Part shown: positions 12,365-26,200 of the stretch, one piece after another
Numbering within the stretch: position 1 is the stretch's first letter
Layout of the letters: each line of letters begins with the position of its first letter
Source: Branchinecta lynchi
Lineage: Eukaryota; Arthropoda; Branchiopoda; Anostraca; Branchinectidae
Assembly (NCBI GenBank): GCA_023053575.1
Contig: JAKZAP010000018.1
Span: 7,564,001-7,628,000 of the forward strand
DNA length: 64,000 bases
Direction of reading: 5' to 3'
Notes under the pieces: model-generated
Told to the model about the DNA's origin: nothing
The model's database searches: none
What the model saw: the letters and a program-made list of their open reading frames with translations, nothing else
Made by a program: the position numbers and the translations under genes

Positions 12365-13185
12365 TGACCGACTCGGTACCTGACTGTTACTGAATTATTA
12401 AAAAAAAAAATCTAAAATCACAGCGAGTCGCCTTCATGAAGCTACTACGTAAAAAGTTGCAGAGTAGATACAAACAAGTCTAAAGAAAAAAATGGCGCGT
12501 TGCACGCTTTTCCGCTTCTATTTTTTTTTTTTCATGGATACGCCGTCACTAGCCTTTTACCTTTGGAGGACCTTTCCAGTTTTGCCAACAGGACTTAAAA
12601 TAATCGCAAAAAAACGGCGTTGCTGCATAGCGACAACAACGCCAACGGCTGTACCCAGGATTAATTAAGGCGCCGCATGCAAAATATTTTGAATCCGCCT
12701 TTTTTTCTGGCAACATTTAACTACTTCCCATGAACATTGTAGCTTTTAACATGGTTTAATCCCCCCAAAATTCCAAGCCTCAAACTCTAACTAAATGACG
12801 CACCGTTCGTCTAACTTGAGAAGAGAATGCGCCGCCGGCGAAATTTTGCGGAAACACTGAAGATAAATGTGCTTTTATGCGATCCCACAATTACCTATTA
12901 AACCCAGAGCTGTCTGGCGAAAGGAAAGGGGCGATCCAGGGTAAAGTAGATACAAAGCACACTTGTTCGGAAATTAAAGCAAACACAAAGCAAACTACTT
13001 TTCACTTCAAGAGACGTGCTTATTCCTGAAGTACTGCAATCCTAAGAAGTAATAAATGAATAGCAACCAGCTGAAGCTACCATAAGGAACAGATCGAAAG
13101 CGGTATAACAACCGAATTTTGTAATGGAATAAAACTCTTGTTAGAACCACCGAAAACAACTGAATGGGGCAAGTCTAGTAACAGA
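12365..13185. repeat. Mostly unrecognised; block shared with 46.13 kb
   Basis: GGCGCCGCATGC followed by AAAAT-TTTT-AATCC, at 12669-12700, recurs near 46148-46180 inside another element, so part of this stretch is repetitive. Nothing coding was seen. Confidence 0.5.
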
Positions 13186-13189
13186 ACGG

Positions 13190-13680
13190 ACTAAAGAAAA
13201 ATCCGGTGAATTCCCGAAGTCGGTAACGAATTCAGAACCAAATGAATCTCACCAAATTTAATTATGACATGGACTGACCGAATGCGACCGAATTACCAAA
13301 TTTGGTAAAGAGTGAGACCAAAGAAACAGGTTACATCACCGAATTTACGCAGGGACCGTATGCGGCGAAAAATTATCGAATTCGGTCATGAATAAGAACC
13401 AAGTGAATCTGATTAATGACCGAATTCTTAAATGGAGTGACCGAATGCGATAGAACGGATACGGACTCGAGAAAAGTTCGGTAAACTACCGAATTCGCTA
13501 ACGGCTGAGACCAAATAAACAGGTTTTATCACCGAATTTATGAAGGGACGGATCGAATGCGGTGAAACCGATGCGGGCTGAACAAAAGTTGGATGAATTA
13601 GCAAATTCGATAAAGAAAGGGGACCAATAAACACATTAAAACACCCAATTTGGAAATGCGGGGACAAACGATTTTATAAA
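13190..13680. repeat. Degenerate tandem array of CCGAATT-rich units
   Basis: Repeated motifs GACCGAATGCG, CCGAATT(C/T)GGTAA, GAGTGAGACCAA and AAACAGGTT-ATCACCGAATTT recur at roughly 115-120-bp intervals. A C tract follows at 13686-13698. Confidence 0.65.
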
Positions 13681-13714
13681 AAGGGCCCCCCCCCCCCCTC
13701 CCCCCTCGGGACAT

Positions 13715-13985
13715 CCCTGTCTGGAGGTAGTGGTAGCTTTTAATTGTACCTGACGAGAGACGAATAATTATGCTGTGGAATTTTGTTCTTAGATCAATTG
13801 TCATCATCAGCTCCAGCCCCATATCAATATATTAAAAGCTACCATCACCTTTCCAACATACGACAAAGTTACCATAGATATCATCACAACCATCTATAAC
13901 TATAAATTGTTACCACTGATTCTTTCCAATAAGCTCTAGAGGTAGTGATAGCTTTGAATCTGTAAAGTTGATTCTTAAATCAGTA
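13715..13985 (+). repeat. Family E repeat
   Basis: Begins CTGGAGGTAGTGGTAGCTTT and continues through the same ordered blocks as the 11.8-kb copy. Confidence 0.75.
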
Positions 13986-15439
13986 TATAGTTGTAATAGT
14001 TACTGGTTCTATCTTTGCCGTACAAATGATTTGATCTCCACAAAAGGTCGCTCCAACTAACTATGAAACGACCTGCTGCGCTAGCAGTGATTAAATATAC
14101 CGAAAGAGTTGACATATTATATATCCCCTATATCCGAGAAAACAGACTACTACCACTAAATCACAGACGTAATTCTCTGTTACTAACTGTGCCTTACAAA
14201 AGGAATTCACGCCACAACAAACATCAGCACTAATTCAGAATTTAATGGCTACTATAATTTACTCAAATACCAACGCCATTTAGTAATTTATTGTGACTGC
14301 GGCCTAACGGCCGGATAACCATGGATAACCATGCACTTTAAAAAAAAGGGAGGACAGGTAGGGAATGGAGGGTAAACAGAATGCAGCTCGAACTTAACTT
14401 TTGTCAAGTTTAATTTTTTATACCATTCTCGGCTTTATTGCTACTGTTACATCACAAAAACGCTTTGGCCACATAATACTCACACACAAGCCGAGTTACA
14501 CTTGTAAGCTGGTGGTGAAAAGAGCTCCTCATAATAATGATAATAATTTACTGAAAAAGCCAAAGGTATGGCCTATACAAAAGACGCCAACGAAAATTTA
14601 TACCACTAAAATAAAAGCGCCTACTATTTACTTATTTTCAGTGCATTCAAAACGAAAAAAACGACATCACGAATTATACTTATATTTGTCGACTTTAATA
14701 TACCAGAGAAGAGAACACCATCAACCATCCCAACTAAACCCAATGAAGGGAGCTCTTGGCACTGCCCTAGATGGCGGTCACCGGTGTCTTTCCCAGTGCA
14801 ACAAAGCAATCGTAGTTCTCCTGAGCGACCTGTTTTTTCTTAAAAAAACTTTAATAGCAGTAATGATAATAATTTATTTATGACCATCACAAAGAGAGTG
14901 TGTGGTGGATACTTTCTTTCTGTACCTTAATCAATCAAGTTCAATCCGAATAGCTAAAAGCTGGAAAAGGAATAAAATGGAAGCAAGTTAGTCCGGAGTT
15001 GGAAGCATACCCTGAGTCCCTGAGCCGATAGTTCTAATTCAAAATAATACTCAAATCCAAATTAATTTTTGATTTGTCTATAATAAAATAGTGTCTCTGA
15101 TTTATCTAGTGCTGCCTGCCAATTTTGAATTACCTGGTCCCGTAACACTTGCTCAATTGTCCCGGCAATTGTGATTAACCATCTTGTCCCAATTCGTCGT
15201 TCCAAGCCAAAGATAAGCTTGCTTTATCTAGCATGGCTTTCATTTGGAACGGCCGAGACCGATATGTTAGAGAACAAACATGATGACTGATTGATTGACA
15301 AATGTTTAACCAAAAATCACTTAGGTATGTGTTTGATTAATTCTTTCAGCAGCAAAAAAGATACAACAAACCTCCCTGGTCATTATACTTTTGCACTACA
15401 TTTAAAAAGTTAAAGAATCATCGTCAAGTACAAATTAAA
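13986..15439. other. No gene supported; 160-codon chance frame at 14401-14883
   Basis: The longest single plus-strand frame outside repeats lies here, but it is Lys/Thr/Ile-rich, holds (ATAATG)n-like microsatellites at both ends and shows no domain. Region otherwise unrecognised. Confidence 0.4.
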
Positions 15440-15690
15440 AGCAACCACTACCTCCAGGGCTAGTAGGAAAAAATCAGTGGTAACAGTTTATAGTTATAGA
15501 TGGTTGGGACGGTTTCTGTGGTAACTATGTCGCAATGGTCGTATGTTGGAAAAGCGATGGTAGCTTTTAGTACATTGATATGGGGCTGGAACTGATGACG
15601 ATTGCTGATTTAAGAACGAACTTTCACAGAATAACTCGCGTCTTCCGTCATGTACAAATTCAAACCACTACTTCCCCAAATTCAAATGGG
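15440..15690 (-). repeat. Family E repeat (reverse orientation)
   Basis: Contains the reverse complements of the family E blocks in reverse order, including TATGTTGGAAAAGCGATGGT and CACTACCTCCAG. Confidence 0.75.
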
Positions 15691-15926
15691 CTATTTCCTG
15701 TTCATTAACTTATGAATCTAGGTGTCTCCCATGTCGATAATGAGGCGAGGGAAGGCGGAGACTAGTTTGTCTAGTTCTCCAGATTCTAGTTGAACTATGG
15801 TCTAAGGCCAATTAACATCACGTGGAACTACTCTAGCAGTCGTCTTCTAAATATTTTTTACTATTTATCGTTTAATGTTAATATTTTCGCACCTAAAAAG
15901 GTACACAAATAGGCAAAGGTACAATG

Positions 15927-17209
15927 TGTTTTTGGGATCCCAAAACGTAAGTGGAGGGATACCTATGACATCGCAAAAGTTGTCCGTCTGTCCGTCCGTC
16001 CGTCCGTCTGTAAGCACGATAACTCTCGAAGGGAATGAGATATTTTGATGAAACTTGGTGTGAGGGTTCGTTGGGTCGTCGGACCAGTCAAGTTCGTAGA
16101 TGGGCTTTGTAGCTCTACATTTAGGGGTGGGGGAGGGGATTCAAATTGAGGGACAAACAAAATATTTTGAAACAGCTAATGTGATAGTCGATTATGGGAT
16201 AAGAAGACATACTGAACACGATGGTGAAAACCATTTTGTCATCGGACAAGTAGTTCGGCCGGAATCCGGCCAAAACCGGAAAGTTTGTTGAAAGTACAAG
16301 TTTTATTTGAAGTTGATTAGATGTTCGATTTAGGGGTAGGAAGACATGCTGAAGACGATGGTGGAAATTATTTTCTCGACGGACAAGTATTTCGCCCGGA
16401 ATCCGGCCCAAACCGGAAAGTTTGTTGAAAGTAAAAGTTTTATTTGAAATTGATTAGATGTTCGATTTAGGGGTAGGAAGACATGCTGAAGACGATGGTG
16501 AAAACTATTTTCTCGACGGACAAGTATTTCGCCCGGAATCCGGCCCAAACCGGAAAGTTTGTTGAAAGTAAAAGTTTTATTTGGAGTTGATTAGATGTTC
16601 CATTTAGGGCAAGAAGACATGCTGAACACTTATGTGAAAACAAGTTTCTACCCGGACATGTAGTTCGTCCGGAATCCGGCCAAAACCCGAAAACTGTTGG
16701 AAGTCACAGTTTTATTTCTAGTTGATTAGATAAGCGATTTAGGGGTAAGAAGAGATGCTGAGTCCCTGTATGACAATCGTATTTTACCCGGACATATAGT
16801 TCGACCGGAATCCGGCTGGAATCGGAAAATTTGTTATAAGCTAAATTTCTATTTGAAGTTGATTAGATGTTCATTACTGGGGAAAGAAGATACCCTGATT
16901 TCGTCTTTGAGCTTTCTTTTTTCGCCGGACAAGTAGTTCTGGAGTTCGGCCGGAACCGGGAAATTGGCAGAAGTGGCAGGAAGTTTTCGTCAAAACAGAT
17001 ATGACTTATAGGGGTAAACACACATGCTGAATCAAAATCTGAACTTGGTTTTCTCAGGTGATTAGCTATTTGGCCTTAATCTGTTTCTGAATTTTAATTG
17101 TAAAAATGTTCAAGGAGTCTGGCGAAGACTGGATCTGGCTAAGACAAGACCCAGTTGTCTGGATTAGATATTGAATTTTTGGGATCCCATCGAAACCTTT
17201 GGTCTTGTT
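15927..17209 (+). mobile_element. Family B long repeat, full-length copy B1
   Basis: The left end has the palindrome TTTTGGGATCCCAAAA plus CGTAAGTGG.GGGATACC, then a (GTCC/GTCTG)n microsatellite (15985-16013), then a GATGAAACTTGGTGTGAGG block. Six or so ~120-130-bp units follow, each with CCGGAATCCGGCC, AGTAAAAGTTTTATTTG and GTTGATTAGATGTTC. The right end is TTTTTGGGATCCCATCGAAA, then CCTTTGGTCTTGTT. No protein is encoded. Confidence 0.85.
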
Positions 17210-17210
17210 C

Positions 17211-20200
17211 TTATAGAAAAACTAAACTGAACATACCGTGGCTGGTATCCATGGGTGTTTCTGGATTAGTGTATGAATCATAGTACATGTGAGAGTTGAA
17301 CCCAGGACTTCTCAGATCACCCTGGTCCATCCTTAAGGTGGCTGGTTCGACAATGGATGTGATGCTGCTGCCTCTTTGCCTGGAGTGAGGCTTATTTGTG
17401 AGATGTTTCTTATGTCGTGCGCGCATATTTTGAAACCATACCTAGAAACAGTATGGAAGTAAGTACAAATAGATACAAAAAAACAATTAAATTTTCAGCG
17501 AATTAAACAAAATAACTATATCCTGGAGTTTCGCCGCCTGCAATCTGGGACGGTCACACCAAGGCCTCTATTGGGGAATTAAGCCCAGAGATCGATAAGG
17601 CACTGAACTTACACAAGGTATTAATGATGCCAAGATACTACAGACGGGCAACGTCAGCTTTAAATACGCGTTAGGAATAAGGCTTGGCATCGCTCGGCTA
17701 CTCTTTAAATTATTTCCGTACAAGATGTACGAAAAGTATTTGTTCAAGAAAACGCAACAATCAATTACGTATCGATTTCTCGCCCAAAAGCCACCACACG
17801 CCTCTGAGCTCTAACCGTTTCAGAAGTAACAGTAAAGTCTGTTAAAACACAATAATTTTCGGTGGATTTTCCCTGACTAGTGCTGGAGTCGACACCCTTT
17901 GGCTATTTGGAACGTTCGTGATGTTACTGAATACTCTCTTTCGCAAAGAATCGCTTCATATGTAATTTAAAGGCGAGTGTTTTAAAATAGTTGAATACTT
18001 TTAAACTACGCTATGCTATCAACAGATTACCCACAGCTTCACCTGTTTGAAGCCTTTTTCCAGGCCCTTTGACTTACAGGACAAATAAGTCTATTTCATT
18101 TTATTAAACACATTTCTCATAAACTACAACCAACAGCGGGACGCGCATCGAAGGCAGCAAAACAAGGTAAGTGAGACAATCAGTGAGGTTTCATTACGGG
18201 GGGGGGGGGGGGGGGGGTAGAACACACGGTGTGAAATTCACGTCTCCGGGTTTAAGAATGGATGAATAAATTACGGAAGTAAGTTGCAATGGTATGATAG
18301 AGAGGAAAATAAATCATTTCATCTGGAATGAAGCGCGGGTCCTACCTGGGTCACTCGTTTGGAAAGTCCAGTGAGGTTAGCTATCCTTTCCAGATCTTGG
18401 CCATCAGGGTTCGAGTCCAGCACGAAATTGGCCTGCAAGACTGCAAGTTGCTCCTCCGTGAAGGTTGTCCGAACTCTCTTACTCTTTGTGGAGCCCCGTT
18501 CATCACCGTCTACAAATGCAAAAGCTAATCTCAAAACTTGAAAACAGGATTTGCAGACTTCAATTTAATTCAATTCACTTTATCTTTACAAAAATTCTTC
18601 GTTAAGAAAAATAGCATCGGAAATGTCAACAGAGATACACTTATATGCGAGCAAATAATATTGTTTTGTTAATTCACATTATATTTTGTCAATCGGGTCA
18701 TGTACAATTAAATTCGCTTAGTTTTATTTTTTGCGAGAATTCTTTGCGGTAAAAATAACAATGGTATTGACAAAAATAAGCGCTAGGATTGTCAATCTAT
18801 CGCCAGAAGGTAGAGAGAATCAATCCTCTGACCCCGCGTCGTATTTTTTCAGGGTGAACTCGGGTATCCGGACCTCATCCGACCTTGCGGAAAGGTCCTC
18901 ATTAGTTATAGAACCAAATTTTCGGATACATTTTTCATTGCGAACGAAGTATCTGTACACACGTAATTATTTTGACTCAGTTAGCTTTTTGTTTTTGAAT
19001 GATCGGCTCTAAGAATAAGAATGTAGACGGCGTCCTGATAGGACGAAATTCGTCCAGGCCAATTAAAATTTCATGGAGGCCGAAGGATAAACCCTCGAAT
19101 AAAATAGAATAAAAATACGCTGCTATATGCCTGACTGCAGAGTAAGTAGGGGGTGGGTGGGGGGGGGGGGGGGGTACAATTAATTGTAGGACCCAGATAG
19201 TAAGACAAAGTAATGGATTGTAAGAAGTGGCTGAATTCCGGGTGAAAGCTTCTGCGCATTCCCGGGCAATTAATTGTAGAAAATGTCACAGATTTGTGCA
19301 TTTTTCACACATTTTCATATTGGCTAATTTATTTTTATTTTCTTTGCATTTCGTCGAACCCCATTCTTTTGGCGTTTAGTTAGTTTGTTGGTTCCGCGTC
19401 GTTTTTCTGTTGGTATTGTTATGAATTGATTTAGTTTGTTTCTGAGGACAGTGTTCCCGAACTACAACTGAAATATCCGAAATTATGTTTATCCATCGCA
19501 TAGCCAATCATCTTAAAGAGATAACTAGCCGATCAAGAAAACAAAATCTCGTTTTGTATGCTTTTGTATGAATGGTCAGCAGAGTGTCAAATAGTAGAAG
19601 TGAACCTTAGTTTTACGAAACTACAACGGGACAGACGTTGTCTTTCAACAAACCAAAGGTTTTAACAGAGACACAATAATTTTCATAAAGCAAAGTTTTT
19701 TTGAAAGAAAAAAACATTTTTAAACACAACTGCCCAAGGGCGTGTTTCTGTATTTGGGTGGTGGACCAGAACGGACATTCTTCAACAGAGAGTAGACATT
19801 CTTGTCTGACTACTACGACAAGTCATGACACGAATGACATTTATTTTAACTCAATACTAATAGATTCTTTTTTGTCCCCCACCACGGAACCATCTTTTAT
19901 TTTCTTTCGACTCCATCCACCATAGATTTACGACAAGTTCGAAACCAAGGGGAACCTCCGCTCCGCAGCGGGATCTAACGCGTCTGCGGCTGGTTTGGCT
20001 GCCGGGTCCTGCACCTACCCCTGCCGCGCTCCGTGTCGTAACTCGTCCTACCCAGCAGGGTGCTAGACCAATGCAAGACCAGTGTTGCCACTTTTCTCTG
20101 ACGGTAACCTCTGACACTGGGCCGTAAAAACCTGTGATATTCTGGGTCTCCTTTAAATACAGACGGAATTTCATACAAGCGTGACTTCACAACTATGTAA

Positions 20201-23200
20201 TCTATTTAACTTCGGAACACAAAAATTTGCATTTATTACTATCGTTGAATACGGATTTGAATCTATTTAGAGCGGCAAGCGAAGCGCCTGACGTGTAAAC
20301 ATTTAAACACAGTCTTAGGGACAATCAAATCCTATTTTAACCCCTCAGTAACAGGAAATCACAATGCATGTAATGGTTGTATGGTATTCCGCCTAGATTT
20401 AAACGACAACTCTGGCACCTACGAAATTCGGTCTTATTTTCAGTTTCAACGGAACGGTGTGATGATTAGAGGTGCGTTTTAAAATGACGATTTTTTGCAG
20501 TAAACGTGTAGCGGATTTGATAATTTCTTAAATAACACAGGTTTCGTCGGCTTTTTATTCACTTGGAAACGGAACGAGCGAAATCTGGAAAGAACGAAAC
20601 ACGTCACTGGATCAAAAATAAAATCAAATGGTCTCAAAAATAAACAATCCGTTTGTTCTCATAAGATGAGCTAATGTTCGTAAAAGAAATATAGCCTTTT
20701 TCCTCGAAAAATTGTCCTCGGAATTGGCCGAAAAGGTTAGATATCGAAAAAGGTTGCGAGACAATTAGCAGAAGTGCGACTGAACCTAGTCGAAAACCTG
20801 TAACGAATCGCCGAATTCGGGGACCAGTGGCAACAATGCTTCTACCTATTGGCTGTATGGTGGAAGAAAAGAGATTCACACGTATTTTATTATTTTAACA
20901 GTTGCATTTTCAGTTGTTTTTGCGGTTTGGGAGTCACTGGACATGAATTTTATCGGTAATAAAAGTTCGAAGCTTGTGCTGGATCTTGAAAGTAGAAGAA
21001 CGATTTGATAGCCGCAACCTATTACTAAATGTGTGGTAGGAACTAAGGAAGATTCAATGTAAAAATAAAGGTACTACCGAAAGTAAAGATGTTATTAGGG
21101 CCAGTTCAAAATATGCCTCTCCCAGAGCTGATAGCTTGTAGCAGCAGATATCAATCAGTAGCAGGTCAGTGCAAATTTTGGGAACTTACGGGTGTCTCTG
21201 GAACATCCGAATTAGTAGGGTTACAAAGATGATCTAATATGAATCTTAATCACCCTTGATAACTAAAAGGTGACGGGGATGCCAAGGGATATGAACATTG
21301 TAGATTTTTTACTTGCAAGGCGTCATAAGCCACCACTGCTTTCCTGAGTACCCAAGTTGAGTTCTTGACACTGAAGTTGCGTTTTATTGGATTCACTTTT
21401 GTTTTGTCAAAGTTTGTAGTTTGGCTCTTGTTTTGTCTTAAAAATGCTAGAGAACCCAAATTCAGCAAAAAACAAATGGCATCCAATATTAAAACACAAT
21501 GGACAACTTGAATGCTGCCGACAAGCACGTTTTTACACCAACGATTTATTAACATCAGATAATAGTAGCTAAGGGTAGTAGATAGAATCAAAAACACTTA
21601 ATTTCTACGCAGAAGACTGCTGTCTCAACTTGATACATTTTCCCTGGCTTGCAAGCATAAAACAAAGTCAGAAGTTCGATCATATCATACATGCGAAAAC
21701 TTGATTTTAGTATTAGCAGGATAAAGCAATTAGTTCTAGGATACCGTACAACTGATCTCTTGAACAGAGACATTTAATGCCACCGTTTCGTTGATAGTGA
21801 ATATTGCGCCCAAAATAGGTGGCCCTAAACGAGTTAAATCGGAAGCACTCTATCCTTCACAAAGTCACGATCATCCCCATGTAAGCCGCAAGTTCAAACA
21901 ACAATTCGGTATGACAAAGAACAAATAATCTGATAGAAACTCCGTCTTTGGTCCCATGCAGCGACTATGGATACCCCGGAAAGCTGAGATGAGCTAGATG
22001 TACTTGCTCTAGCTTTGAGTTGGTACCAGTATACTTCCGTCTTCGCCGTTGTTCATAGCATCAGAAGAAGTGCAGCAGGCACGCTGACCCGCTCTGGGGT
22101 ACGCCCAGAGAACCAATCGGGTTTTACTTTGAAAGTTTCTTCTATGCGGCTTCGCAGCGATATAGCTATTTGTAGAGGTAACGAAACGTTACGTGCCGCG
22201 TATCTCCTAACCTCCGCTCGTTTGCATCGGGCAGGGTATGGTGAAATATTCGACTCCGTATGGTCGTATTAAAGAGACAGGAATACGGAGGTTCTATCAG
22301 ATTATTTGTTCTTGGTATGACCGTGGGATCTTCAAATAAGGCGACTCGAAAGCACCCCCATAAGCAAGCTCAAAATAGGTCTTACCTATAACATCAGACA
22401 AAAGAAAAACATTTGGCTGGTATATGAAAAAAATGTGAAAAAAGATACAGCTAAGCATTTGGTATTATTTATTTATTTCAAAAATTTGTTTTGAGGCTTT
22501 TCTGTAATTTTGCCAAACAATCAGTCAAATATCAAAGACGAAAAAGCCTATCCGTTAAGATGTTGTACACTGCCTGACCAACTGAATAATCCATGAGCGG
22601 GCGGAATCAACGGTTGTTTTTTAACTTTTGTGTTAGTTGCGAACATTAGCCAATATCAGTTGACTGGTGTGAAGATGTTGCAAAACAAAACTAGGTACAC
22701 GGTTATAACAATCCCCGTCGACCCTTAATGGTTTATCCACTGTTTTTCGTCGTATTAATGTCTTTTAAGAGGAGCGTCTTACCAGTAAATATGGGTTTAG
22801 AAAGAAAATTAAGTTACACCAATAAAGTTCGGCTGACTAGCAAGCCCCACCAAAAATTATTCCGAGTTACCTTGGCTGAAGGAGTCAGCTTATTTTACTT
22901 ATACTCAAACAAATGTACATACCCGAAATAAATGTCCACCCGAACGGAGCACTGCCTTTAGCAGGCAGCAGCAGTCATTCACAAATTATATATTTAATTA
23001 TATAAATTATATATCAAAATATCTCAATTCCCTTCGAGAGTTATCGTGCGGACAGACGGACAAATTTTGCGATGTCATAGGTATCCCTCCTGGGGAACCA
23101 AAAAGTAATATGCGGAAAGATATAAGACCATACAAAAAACAACACGAAACTAATTTCTAACAAATTAACCTAATAATGACCAAACAAAATAAAAAGAAAT

Positions 23201-26200
23201 AAGAAAAATGATAGACAGACTTGCATTGACGAAAGCCGACCATACCCGTGCACAAAAAAAAAACCAAAACAGTCAACTTACCATCCGACCCGGAAGCCGA
23301 CCCTGTATCTAATCCATCTAAATAGTGTGCTTTGCATAAAACTTTGCCATCGAGAAGTGCAAATTCTTCCCCGGTACTAAGCTGCCGTCGGCAGGAATCA
23401 CAGGCGAAACAGGCTAAGTGGTAAACTCGATCTTTCGCCCGTCGGACCCAGTCGGAAGAGGAAAGGCTTCGACTGCATCGCGCACATTTGGCTCCGTATG
23501 TCCTGCAAAATTACACAGTTTCAGAATAACTCTGTATAAGAAGTTGCAGTGCTGAAAAGGGCAGTCAGGATTATCCTGGGTTGTAGAGACATCCCTTACC
23601 AAGAAGCACTCAATAAACTTAACATCCAGTGCCACGAACAAAGATTGTGCGAGCTCATCATGAGGTTTGGGAAAGCATTGCTTTCAAACCCAACCCATCG
23701 AGACATCCTACCCGCAGACGCCCCACCAAACAGCAGAACCAGACAGAAACTCAAACTGAACCCTATACGTGCGCAGACAGACCTTTATTCTAATTCGTGT
23801 GTGCCCTTTTTTACGTCTATGTTTAACAGTGTCTAATATTTTGTATGTAATGTTTTGCAACAGCAAATTAGCCGAGAGCTTCGAAAGTTGTGTAATAATC
23901 CTCTCTCTCTCTCGTTAAATGAAGACGAAAATGCTCCTTCGGCTGGTCCCGAACTCATGGCCTTTGCGACACGAAGGATACTTCTCAGAAATTCATAGCA
24001 AACCTAAAAGAATACTAAGCCTCGTAAAAACAAAAAAAAGATTGAAAGTTGACAAAAAAAAAACAGAGATACAGAAAGAAAAACAATCTAAGGGGGAACT
24101 AGACAAGCAACGAAAAAAAAAAAAAAATGGACTTTCACCAATCGTTATTGCAGGCTGAATCGAACATAATACTTAATCTTATCTAAAACCACAGTTTGGC
24201 ATATTTACAAGATGGTTTAAAGAATATATATCAGCTACATACGCTTTCACTAGCAACGCTCTAACTCTCAGTACCGAGGGCCCTGTGAACATAGTTCGCA
24301 AACCACTACGATTGCCAAATTTATTAGTACACTTGCTTCGTGTACTTCTTTATACAGATTATATACCTCAATGTCACGGAATCGGATAATATTTGCGTAT
24401 GGAATGTCCTTTCTATCTTCACGTAAACAGAAGAAATTCAAATGAAGACAAACCAGGTAGGGTAGAATTCAAGTTTCTTCCGCGATTTTTTAATTTTCCG
24501 AAAAGAAGATTTAAGTCTCTAGATCTTTTATTTCAAACCTTCCGCCTGTTTTTAGCCTCATTCGGCCATATGTTTTCGATGAGAAATATGGATAAACTTG
24601 CATAATTAGTATTTCTGATCAGTGAGCTTCTCGGGAGCAATAAACAGATGCCTAATCTGCCTGGAAAAGAACCAAACTTTGCTAATGCTAAAGTCAGCGT
24701 AGTGTTGTTAGGGTGGTTAAATACCACATATGGCGGCGGAAATGAGAAAGGATGAAACGATTAAGGACGTAGAGTGAATCAGTAATAAGGTGTGACGGGT
24801 CCTTTAAATCAATATAATTTGTGTAGCCTATGCCCTATACTTATTATATAACTTATGTACAGAGTGTGGCTTACCTTGCGTAATCTGTCCGGCAGTAAAC
24901 TCTCCCCGACCTTACAAAACATGACGCATGTCGATCTAGGGGAGACAGGCAAACACAACATCGCAAACAGGCCATGTGCCACTGTCTCCCGTTAACCTAA
25001 AATACAGCCGAAATTAGTCAAACGTCTCAAAACGGCTGATACAAGAATCCGAAACATCGAAACGTTTCGTGATTTACGTTAAGCTAGCTTTCACGGCACA
25101 TATGCCGGACGTCATGTAAAGTAGAAGTTTGCTTCTCTGAACGTTCGTGTAATTTGAACGGTGCAGCCTAGAACATAAGAACATTGGTGTTCTTATGAGT
25201 TCTTAGTTAACTACTTTGGCTAACTGGTAGTTTATTTTTGTTAGAGCAAGTGTATGAAAATGGCACTGTTGAAACCTAACTAACGTTCAAAGAAACATAC
25301 CTCTACATAGATCAATGAACATAATATAAAAACAAATGAGGCTCAAATAAACAAAAACAAAAAATTAAAAGACATCATTTGTTTGCGATGTCAACGAACG
25401 CTTTTTTGCACTACCTTTCTGCTTTGGCGAAAACAGGGGCGGGTGAGAGTTGAGGCTTCCTGATATTGCTCTGGGTAGGCAGCGTTTAGGGTCAACTTAA
25501 TACCAGTTCCGACTCCTCAAATAACTAGTATCCAATTAACGACAGCTTGAGTGATAACCATCGAAGCGACGGGAGACAAAAGACCTATCACCGCCTGGTA
25601 CTTTATGAGTCAAATTCAATTGTTCAGAGACTAATCTACTTCACTCTTGGGGAGCTCAGCTGTGGGTCATCCAGTATAGCAGGCTTGTGCCAAAGCTGCC
25701 AATGCGAGTGAATCAGTCCTAGTTTACTCAGATACAAGATTCTAGAGCCGAGGTTCTCTATTTTTGGGGGAGGGGGTGTGACGCATCCCGTATGCTCACC
25801 TTGTACCAAAACAATACTTGTACTTTTGCAGATGCCATGGCAAATGTTACCACGGTAACTGGATCTGCAATTATTCATTTGTGCAGGTACCGTGGTATCT
25901 GATACTACGGTTGCTCTGCAAAAACGACAAATGCCGAGATTGCGCTTTTCAAAGTCATCCCCAAAGAAAAACTGATATCCAGCCACACCCTCAAGTGGCG
26001 AACTTCTTTCCCACTAACTTGACAAAACCCTAGGCTCTATTATTGGTGATTATGGAAGTAAGACAACTTTCTAGATCTAGATCTGAATATAAGATACCAC
26101 GGTAACTGTCGAGATACCACGATAACTTCAAAAACGCCTTTTTACCTTAGTATCAGATACCACGGCAAGTCGGTAACTGCAAAAACGACTTTAGACCGTG

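Larger units (their letters stand above)
18510..23281 (-). other. Intron 4 of Awh-like gene (~4.8 kb)
   Basis: This is the longest intron, between LIM2 and the homeodomain. It contains a G tract (19159-19174), a long inverted-repeat element (21908-22322) and a family B fragment (23012-23105). The short frames seen here, such as those at 19857-20190, 21250-21597 and 22015-22272, show no domain or codon pattern that I can defend as coding. Confidence 0.85.
23503..24874 (-). other. Intron 3 of Awh-like gene
   Basis: This intron separates LIM1 from LIM2. It holds an antisense LINE 3' fragment (23549-23915) and a degenerate copy of the tRNA-flanking repeat (24265-24385). Confidence 0.85.

Noticed and set aside
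12004..12367. Overlapping ~100-codon frames on both strands
   Set aside because: Both lie in a GC-rich inverted-repeat element; the open frames result from AGCGCTGC-type repeats.
14401..14883. 160-codon open frame as a gene
   Set aside because: Low-complexity Lys/Thr/Ile composition, microsatellite at both ends, no domain and no plausible promoter or splice partner.
15985..16013. GTCC microsatellite as a separate feature
   Set aside because: The same microsatellite sits at the same place in other family B copies, so it belongs to the element.
18319..18534. Stand-alone 71-residue homeobox protein starting at the internal Met
   Set aside because: That start lies in intron sequence; the acceptor at 18510 and exact phase match to the LIM2 exon show it is an internal exon.
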